NCBI GenBank assembly: GCA_965198865.1
Contig: CBDAQA010000009.1
Span: 1 to 64,000 of the forward strand
Origin: CBDAQA01 sp965198865
GTDB taxonomy: Bacteria > Planctomycetota > Phycisphaerae > Tepidisphaerales > Tepidisphaeraceae
DNA: 64,000 nucleotides
Reading direction: 5' to 3'
Part shown: in pieces, positions 56,655-64,000 of the stretch
Layout of the letters: each line of letters starts with the position of its first letter
Numbering within the stretch: position 1 is the first letter of the stretch
Position numbers and translations under genes: made by a program
The notes under the pieces: generated by a model
The model's database searches: none
What the model saw: only the letters and a program-made list of their open reading frames with translations
Told to the model about the DNA's origin: nothing

Positions 56655-59600
56655 TCACTTCAACTTCTCGAGCAGGTCTTTGACGGCCGCGTCCAGCTGG
56701 GCATCGTTCCCTGCGGACGCTTCGCCGACGACGCGCTGCACTTCGACGTTGACGGGCCTGGGGTGCATCTCCATCTCCTGGCCGTTGTGGTCGTACACCG
56801 ACTCCGCCGGCAGCCGCAGGCCGGTGCCGTCGAGCAGGGTGGTGCCGCTGGTGAAGATGATCCACCCGGCGGTCGGCTCGCCGACCGTGTCGCCGAGGCC
56901 GAGGGCCTGGTACCCCTCGGTGAAGTCCTCGCCGTCGCTCAACGTCTCGCGGTTGGTGACCAGTACGGTGGGCAGGCCGAGGTAGCGCTGGCCCAGCGCG
57001 ACGCGGCCGGCGATGCGCGGGCCGCCGCGGTCCTGCAGGGTGACGTAATTGCGGCGGGTGAACACGTCGAGCGCGTAGCCGTTCACGAACCCGCCGTTGT
57101 TGTTGCGGACGTCGACGACCACACCGTCGTACGTGGCGTTGCGAGCGTCGAGGTCGGCGTAGAGGCGAGCCATGTCGGGCTTGCCCATGGCCGCCAGGTG
57201 AACGTACCCGAGCCGGTTGTTGCTCGCCTTGGCAACGTAGGTGCGGTTGGCCTGCACCCACGCCTTGTAGGCCAGCGTCCGCTCGGTGCCGCCGCTGGCG
57301 GTCATCACCTTCACGTCGCGCTTGCCCTTGCCGGCACCGTCGTCGGCGACGGACAGCGTCACCTCCTTGTCGGCCTTGTTCTCGAGCAGCTGATCGACGT
57401 TGGCGGGCCGATCGGTCAGGGCGGTGTCGACGGCCGACACGAACTGCCCGACCTTGATCCCGGCCAGCGCCGCCGGGCCGAACTGCAGCACGGCCGCCAC
57501 GCGCAGCTTGCCGGTGCGGGCGTACTCGACCGGGTCCCACGAAACGCCCAGATGGGCGATGGGCGCGCGGTCGTCCTCCCGCGGCGCGGTGATCCCCATG
57601 TGCGACGCGTTCAGCTCGCCGATCATCAGCGACAGCACCCCGCCGCTGGTCGGCGGGCGTGCGGGCGGCCTCGATGCGCGGGGCGAACTGCCGGTGGACA
57701 GCGGCCCAGTTGAGGCCGTGCATGGCCGGGTCGTGGAACTGGTCGCCGAGATATTGCCAGGCCTGCTCGAACGCGATCCGCTTGTCGCGGTCAAAGCTGA
57801 CCTCCATCTCGGCCTGCACGACCACGTCGCCCGTCAGGTCGGTCCCGCCTGCGCTGGCGCCCGCGCGGGCGGGCACCGGGACGTAGCGCACCCGCCCACC
57901 CTCGCGGAAGTAGATCCGCGTGCCCCCGCCGGCCGGGTCGGCCGCGAACTGCAGGTCCGACTTCGCCTCGGCCGTGGCGGTCAGCTGCCGGGCGACCGGG
58001 CTCTCCACCAGCGGGTCGAGCGGGTAGAGGTAGATGTTCTGCCGGTTCCCCGCCTCGCCGATCACGCCGGCCCACTTGCCGTCGGGGCTGACCGCCACCT
58101 CGTCCACGTTGACCCCGACCGGCAGGAGGCTGAGCCGCTGCTCAATGCCGTCGAACACGACCTCCGTGCGCGCCGGTCGCGTCGCCGGCTCGGTTGCCGG
58201 GCCCACGGTTGCGAGCGTGGTGGTCGCGGGGCCCGCGGCGACCGCGCCGTCGGCATCGCCCGAGGGCTGGCGGGGCGTGGTGGGCTCCGGCGTCTGGCGG
58301 GTCGGGCGCTGGCGGAACAGGTCGCTGAACTGGTCGGTGCGGAACGTCGGCGTCCGCGGCTTGAGGTCGACCCGGTCCAGCTCGAAGTCCTCGGTCCGCT
58401 GCCCGCTGCCGAACAGCAACGTCGACCCGTCCGGCGACCACGCCAGCTCCGTGCTCTCGGCATTGGCGACAAACGACACCTGCCGCGGCACGCCGCCGAC
58501 GGCGGGGATCAGGTAGGCGTTGCGGAACCCCTTGGCCCCGGTCGAGACGACGGCCAGATAGTCGCCGGCCGGCGCCCACTGGATCGTCCCGCGTCCTGTC
58601 CACGGCGGGCGCGGTAGCGTCAGCCCGTCGGCCAACAATCGATCCCGGAACACGCGGATTGCGGTCGGCCGGGTTGTAGCCAAGCGAGTCGTGGGCTCCG
58701 CGGCCTCGGCCGTCGACGGCCCGGTCGTCGCGGCCGTCGTCGTGCCGGATGTCGGACGCCGGCGGCGCACCCGCAGGCCGAAGTCGATCGACCGCAGCTG
58801 TCGCCCGTCGCGAACGAAGCCGATCGCGTTGTCGGTGGGGGAGAAGACCGGGTCGGTGTCGTTGCCGGCCGTGTTGGTGAGCCGGGTCTCGACCTTGGTC
58901 GCGAAGTCGTACATGTAGATGTGCCGGGGCCCATCGCGCGTGCTGACGTACGCCACCCGCCGGTCGTCGTGCGCCCAGGCGACCTCCGACTCGATCGCAT
59001 CGGTGTGCGTCACGCGGAACGCCGGCTGCGCCCGCTCGCCCGCAACGGTCGGCCCGGCGAACACCTGCCCGTGGACGACGACGGCGACCTTCCGACCATC
59101 GTGCGACACGGCCAGATCGCTGGCGTCACGCGTGAACGTCTGCCGCTGCGGTGCGGTGGCCGACACGACGCCGCGCAACCGCACGTTAATCGGGCCGGCG
59201 GCACCGGTGGCCACATCGAGCTTCCACACCCCGAAGTCGCGCTCGAAGACGACGGTCTTGCCATCGGCCGACAGCGTTGGCCAGAGCAGTCGGCCGTCGT
59301 GAAAGCGGGTGAGCTGTACCGGGGCCGGGCGGGTTGCGCTGGAGGCCATCGGCACGCTGTACAGGTTCTCGTTCCCGTCCTCGTCAGACATGTAGTACAG
59401 CGTCCGCCCGTCGGGGGACCACATGGGCCAGAGGTGCTTGGACGTGTCGTTGGTGAGCTGCGCGTACGCCGGTTTGGCCGCGCCGTCAGTGGTCCAGATC
59501 GCGCAGCAGTCGATGTGCGCGTGGCCGTGCCGCCACCATTGGCCCACGGCCATCCCACCGCCGACGAACGCGACGGTGTGACCGTCGGGCGCGGGTGCCG

Positions 59601-60093
59601 CGTAGCAGTACCCGCCGTACGGCTCGGCGACGACGGGCACGGGCGTGCCGCCATCGGCGGGGACGCGGTAGACGTCGCTCGTCCCGCCGACCTCGCGGCC
59701 GCCGCTGGAGAAGTAGAGGGACCTGCCGTCCGACGACCAGGCGTCGAGCCGGTCGGGGGCGTCGTCGTACGTCAGCCGTTTCAGCTCGCCCGTGTCGAAC
59801 GAGAGGACGTAGATGTCGCCGTTGCCCGACTTGGTCGACACGAACGCGAGCCGCCGGCCGTCCGGCGAGTAGAGCGGCCGGAGCACGTCGCCCAGGTTGG
59901 CGACCAGCGGCGTGGCATCCCCGCCGGTGGCGGGGACGGTCCAGATCCCGCCAGCCGTGACGAACGCCACCTCACGCCCATCCGGAGAGGCCGCCGGCTG
60001 CTGGAGCAACGACGGGGTCGCCGCCCGGGCGGCGGCCGAGAGTGCCAGGGCGAGCAGTGGGACGGACCGGCGGGGGATACGGCTCATGGGCAT
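56655..60093 (-). CDS. Tricorn-like S41 protease with N-terminal PD40 propellers (frameshifted)
   Basis: About 1145 residues if a single-base shift at the CCCC run 57638-57641 is corrected (DQRR then VLSLMIGELNASHMG becomes continuous). Signal peptide MPMSRIPRRSVPLLALALSAAARA. Two beta-propeller regions follow, with SPDGRxLAFVSTKSG, SPDGRTLYYMSDEDGNENLY and WSPDGSTLLFGSG blades. After the shift comes a C1/PDZ-like part (VAAVLQFGPAALAGIKVGQFVSAVD), then the S41 catalytic domain: GVVVDVRNNNGGFVNGYALDVF, LVTNRETLSDGEDFTEGY (nucleophile Ser in TLSDGE) and GWIIFTSGTTLLDGTGLRLP. Periplasmic peptide-degrading protease in relatives. Confidence 0.85.
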
Positions 60094-60320
60094 CGGGCGG
60101 GGCCTCCGTTGATCGGCGCTTGGTTGGTCGCCGACGTTACCTGCCCCCGTGCGATGCCGCCACCCGCGATCCGGCTCAGCCACGCCGGCGCGACCCGCCC
60201 CACGGTGCCCGTCGGCCGGGCCAGTCGAACGACGATGACGTCAGCCGGGCCGGTACGCTCGGCCATCCCGCGACCGGTCGCCCTGGGTGGGGGGGCTCGG
60301 TCGGAATAGCTTTTCGTCTA
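60094..60320. other. Intergenic region left of the ISAzo13 element
   Basis: 227 bp without a gene. Contains the GGAGG ribosome-binding site of the protease gene (reading left). No other promoter-like or repeat signal recognised. Confidence 0.5.
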
Positions 60321-61637
60321 AGGGCTCGCGCACAAATAACCTGTTCAATTTCGTTCTGACGCGGTTTGATAGCCCGCATGCTCGATCCAGCCATCGGCGA
60401 CGGTGTCCGTCGGAAGTTCGAGGCGTTGGGGCCGGTGCTCGACGAGCGGTCGCGGCGGCAGTGGGCCGCCGCCGAGGCGATGGCGTTGGGGTGGGGCGGC
60501 GTGTCGGCCGTGGCCGCGGCCACGGGCCTGTCGCGGACGACCGTGAACCTCGGCGTCCGGGAACTGCGGGCGCGGGCCGGGTCGGCCGCGGGGCCGGTCG
60601 GGCCGCGGGTGCGGTCGGCCGGGGGCGGCCGCAAGCCGCTGGCCGCGGCCGACCCGGCGATCGTCGCCGCCCTGGACGAACTGGTCGGCCCGTCGACGCG
60701 GGGCGACCCGACGTCGCCGCTGCGGTGGACGCTCAAGAGCACGGCCCGGCTGGCGGCGGAGCTGACCCGCCGCGGCCACCGGGTGTCGGCCCGGACGGTG
60801 GCGGCGTTGCTCAAGGCGCAGGACTACAGCCTGCAGGGCAACCGCAAGACCCGCGAGGGGGCGACGCACGCCGACCGGGACGCCCAGTTCGCCCACATCA
60901 ACGCCCGGGTGGCGGCGGCCGGGGCGCGGGGCCAGCCGGCGGTGTCGGTCGACGCCAAGAAGAAGGAGTTGGTCGGGGATTTCAGGAACGGCGGCCGGGA
61001 GTGGCAGCCCAAAGGCCGGCCCGAAGAGGTGCGGGTGTACGACTTGATCGACCAGGCCCCGGGCAAGGGCCGGGTCACGCCGTACGGCGTGTACGACCTG
61101 GCGGCCGACGAGGGGTGGGTCAGCGTCGGGACGGACCACGACACGGCCCGGTTCGCGGCCCAGACGATCCTCACGTGGTGGGAACGCATGGGCCGGACCC
61201 GGTGCCCCGACGCGACCGAACTGCTGGTGACGGCCGACGGCGGCGGGTCGAACTCCAGCCGCTGCCGGCTGTGGAAGGTCGCCCTGCAAGAGCTGGCCGA
61301 CGCGACGGGCCTGACCATCCACGTCAGCCACTTCCCGCCGGGCACGAGCAAGTGGAACAAGATCGAGCACCGGATGTTCTGCCACGTGACCCAGAACTGG
61401 CGGGGGCGGCACTTGGTCAGCCACGACGTGATCGTGGACCTGATCGGGGCCACGACGACCAAGGGCGGGCTCAAGGTCAACGCGGCCCTGGACACCGCGA
61501 CCTACGAGAGCGGCATCAAGGTGACCGACGCCGAACTCGAGGCCGTGCGGATCAAGCGTGAGGACTTCCACGGCGAGTGGAACTACTCGATCGAACCCAA
61601 CCCGTAGGATTGAACAGGTTATTCGTGCGCGCGCCCT
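60321..61637 (+). mobile_element. ISAzo13-family insertion sequence
   Basis: 1317 bp bounded by inverted repeats of about 29 bp with three mismatches: left AGGGCTCGCGCACAAATAAC plus CTGTTCAAT, right end complement AGGGCGCGCGCACGAATAAC plus CTGTTCAAT. One gene inside. A target duplication could not be fixed. It lies between the frameshifted protease and the carbonic-anhydrase-like gene. Confidence 0.88.
60378..61607 (+). CDS. ISAzo13-family transposase
   Basis: 409 residues from the ATG at 60378 (a TTG twelve bases upstream is possible). The N-terminal helix-turn-helix (WGGVSAVAAATGLSRTTVNLGVRELRAR) and the family signature RRAGGGRKP-like RSAGGGRKPLAAADP come first. Then the DDE-like core: VSVDAKKKELVGDFRNGGREWQPKGRPEEVRVYDL, GWVSVGTDHDTARFAAQTI, LLVTADGGGSNSSRCRLWKVALQELADATGL and the HFPPGTSKWNKIEHRMFCHVTQNWRGRHLVSHDVIVDLI region (final Glu in NKIEH). 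Full length and apparently intact. Confidence 0.95.
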   Translation: MLDPAIGDGVRRKFEALGPVLDERSRRQWAAAEAMALGWGGVSAVAAATGLSRTTVNLGVRELRARAGSAAGPVGPRVRSAGGGRKPLAAADPAIVAALDELVGPSTRGDPTSPLRWTLKSTARLAAELTRRGHRVSARTVAALLKAQDYSLQGNRKTREGATHADRDAQFAHINARVAAAGARGQPAVSVDAKKKELVGDFRNGGREWQPKGRPEEVRVYDLIDQAPGKGRVTPYGVYDLAADEGWVSVGTDHDTARFAAQTILTWWERMGRTRCPDATELLVTADGGGSNSSRCRLWKVALQELADATGLTIHVSHFPPGTSKWNKIEHRMFCHVTQNWRGRHLVSHDVIVDLIGATTTKGGLKVNAALDTATYESGIKVTDAELEAVRIKREDFHGEWNYSIEPNP

Positions 61638-61697
61638 AAGCGTGACCCGCCGCCCGTGGTGTACATCCCCGCCCGGTTCCGCTATTCAACCCCGTCC

Positions 61698-62207
61698 ATG
61701 CCGCTGTTCACCCGCCGTCGCAATGGATCGTTCTGGGCCCACAACGCGACCGTCGTCGGCGACGTCACGGCCGGCGAGGGGGCGAGCGTCTGGTTCAACG
61801 CCGTCGTCCGCGGCGACGTGGCGGCGGTCACGATCGGCAAGCGGTCGAACGTTCAGGACAACGCCATCGTCCATTGCGACACAGGCGTGCCCAACTGCAT
61901 CGGCGATGACGTGGTCATCGGCCACGGCGCGATCGTCCACGGGATGGCGATCGGCGACGGCACGTTGATCGGCATGGGGGCGACCGTGCTGGGGCGAACG
62001 GTGATCGGCAAGGGATGCCTGGTGGCCGCGGGGGCCGTGGTGCCGCCGGGGCTGACCGTGCCGGACGGCATGGTCGTCATGGGCGTGCCGGGGAAGATCG
62101 TCCGGCCGATCCGCGATCCGGAAATCGAATACGCACGGTGGCTCAGCGGGCACTACGTGCAGCTGGCCGAGCGGTACATGGCGGGGGAGTTCGAGTCGGG
62201 CGACTGA
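61698..62207 (+). CDS. Gamma-carbonic-anhydrase-like hexapeptide-repeat protein
   Basis: 169 residues from the ATG at 61698. Left-handed beta-helix with the zinc-ligand pattern of the gamma-class/PaaY group: His in NAIVHCDTGVPNC, and two His in VVIGHGAIVHGMAIGDGTLIGMGATV. The end MVVMGVPGKIVRPIRDPEIEYARWLSGHYVQLAERYM matches the C-terminal helix of this family. Trimeric cytosolic enzymes in relatives; carbonic anhydrase activity is likely but not certain, since several relatives are inactive or act as acyltransferase-like proteins. Confidence 0.9.
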   Translation: MPLFTRRRNGSFWAHNATVVGDVTAGEGASVWFNAVVRGDVAAVTIGKRSNVQDNAIVHCDTGVPNCIGDDVVIGHGAIVHGMAIGDGTLIGMGATVLGRTVIGKGCLVAAGAVVPPGLTVPDGMVVMGVPGKIVRPIRDPEIEYARWLSGHYVQLAERYMAGEFESGD

Positions 62208-62405
62208 TGCGCCCTGTCAAGCCGGATCAATGGCGGACGCGCTCTCGCAGTCGCTCACGCCATCGCGACGCCTAGACTGCGAACCGCGCGGGCGCAAGCG
62301 ACGGCGATCCAACCGCATGGATGAAACGCCAATCGCCCGTGTGACCAAGGTCGCGACAACCCTGCGTCAGGGCGGCGGTACAACTGGTCAACAGGAGAGT
62401 CCGAC

Positions 62406-63467
<1,062 letters not shown>

Positions 63468-63653
63468 CGGCAGCGGCTGCTCAATCGCTTCGGCCGCCCC
63501 AGCGTCCCATCCCATCCTCGGCACCCGCCATGTGCCAGCGGATTCCGTGATTGGCCGCTTGTAAACGCCGTGACATAATTGCTGCAGATCGAGGTGGCCC
63601 CGCTGCCGGTGATGGGCCGCCGCCGCCGAGATCGTGCAGGAGGTGTTCCCGCC

Positions 63654-64000
63654 ATGTCAGGACCCGTCTCGCCGTCCCCGCGTCGCACCGCCCCCAGCCG
63701 CCCCACCCGGCGGTTCACCCTCATCCAGGCCAACCGTGCGATCCCGCTCGTCTCGCGCATCGTGGCCGATGTCGTGCGGACGCACGACCACGCGATGGCC
63801 ATCCAGGCGAAGATCGACCCCAAGCCGGGCAAGGGCAGTTCGGCCCACGCCGTCTCGCACGCCGAGCTCGATGCCGCGATGGACCGGCTGCAGGACTATG
63901 TGTCCGAGCTGGCCGCCATCGGGTGCGACCTCAAGGATTATCGGACCGGCCAGGTCGACTTCGTCGGCCGGCACGAGGGCCGCGACGTGCTGCTGTGCTG
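63654..64000 (+). CDS. DUF2203 family protein (3' end outside the window)
   Basis: 115 residues are visible, and the frame runs off the window. The ATG at 63654 has AGGAGG about ten bases upstream. After a basic Ser/Pro lead, the DUF2203 pattern is clear: RRFTLIQANRAIPLVSRIVADVVRTHDHAM, then ELDAAMDRLQDYVSELAAIGCDLKDYRTGQVDFVGRHEGRDVLLC. Relatives are small cytosolic proteins of unknown function. Confidence 0.85.
   Translation, partial: MSGPVSPSPRRTAPSRPTRRFTLIQANRAIPLVSRIVADVVRTHDHAMAIQAKIDPKPGKGSSAHAVSHAELDAAMDRLQDYVSELAAIGCDLKDYRTGQVDFVGRHEGRDVLLC

Noticed and set aside
60319..61640. Target site duplication of the ISAzo13 element
   Set aside because: Flanks TCTA and AAGC share no convincing direct repeat, so none is reported.

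Overview
The window is GC-rich, gene-dense bacterial chromosome and most likely comes from a planctomycete, probably class Phycisphaerae. The evidence is a LEPR-XLL type N-terminus on a cyclophilin-like protein, membrane glycosyltransferases with TPR tails, a TolB-like lipoprotein, a planctomycete-type ECF sigma fragment, and a run of EF-Tu, L33, tRNA-Trp, SecE and NusG. The taxonomy is inference from gene content only.

Layout. 1-8.4 kb: a partial membrane protein, small lipoproteins, a TolB-like propeller, a Xer recombinase, two paralogous small membrane proteins and an SDR oxidoreductase. 8.5-12.2 kb: an M3-type peptidase divergent from an ABC ATPase. 11.1-20.0 kb: a surface-glycan island made of a GT4 glycosyltransferase, an InaA-type kinase, two GT39-like enzymes and two TMTC-like TPR enzymes. 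20.2-24.6 kb: an LpxA homologue divergent from a selenocysteine formate dehydrogenase. Its in-frame UGA and SECIS hairpin make one 1141-residue protein out of what looks like two ORFs. 24.7-32.3 kb: a UvrC-like protein, HrpB helicase, an MBL-fold protein and a GH2 beta-galactosidase.

32.6-38.8 kb is the highlight, a chromosomal integron. It has an IntI-type integrase with the IntI-specific insertion, a candidate cassette promoter, and cassettes oriented away from intI and separated by near-identical attC sites. These sites have GCATAAC/GTTATGC cores, paired CTGTGG/CCACAG arms and a bulged A. One attC is split by a full IS110-family element. A second attC is split at exactly the same position by a 122-bp non-autonomous derivative. 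Both insertions are bounded by a duplicated CT dinucleotide. The left end of the array is eroded: it holds a second IS110 fragment, a half attC and an orphan coding fragment.

39-48 kb: a 2-hydroxyacid dehydrogenase, the cyclophilin, then the translation/transcription locus (tRNA-Thr, tuf, rpmG, tRNA-Trp, secE, nusG), a GT4 enzyme, rpmB and gatC. 48-64 kb: UvrD/PcrA, a secreted protein of unknown role, xylose isomerase, modA-modB (molybdate uptake, which fits with the Mo/Se formate dehydrogenase), a sigma-factor remnant, a frameshifted tricorn-like S41 protease, an ISAzo13-type insertion sequence, a gamma-carbonic-anhydrase-like protein, a MoxR ATPase and a truncated DUF2203 gene.

The intergenic spaces carry several families of dispersed inverted repeats. 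Some overlap stop codons, and some have been captured as coding sequence.
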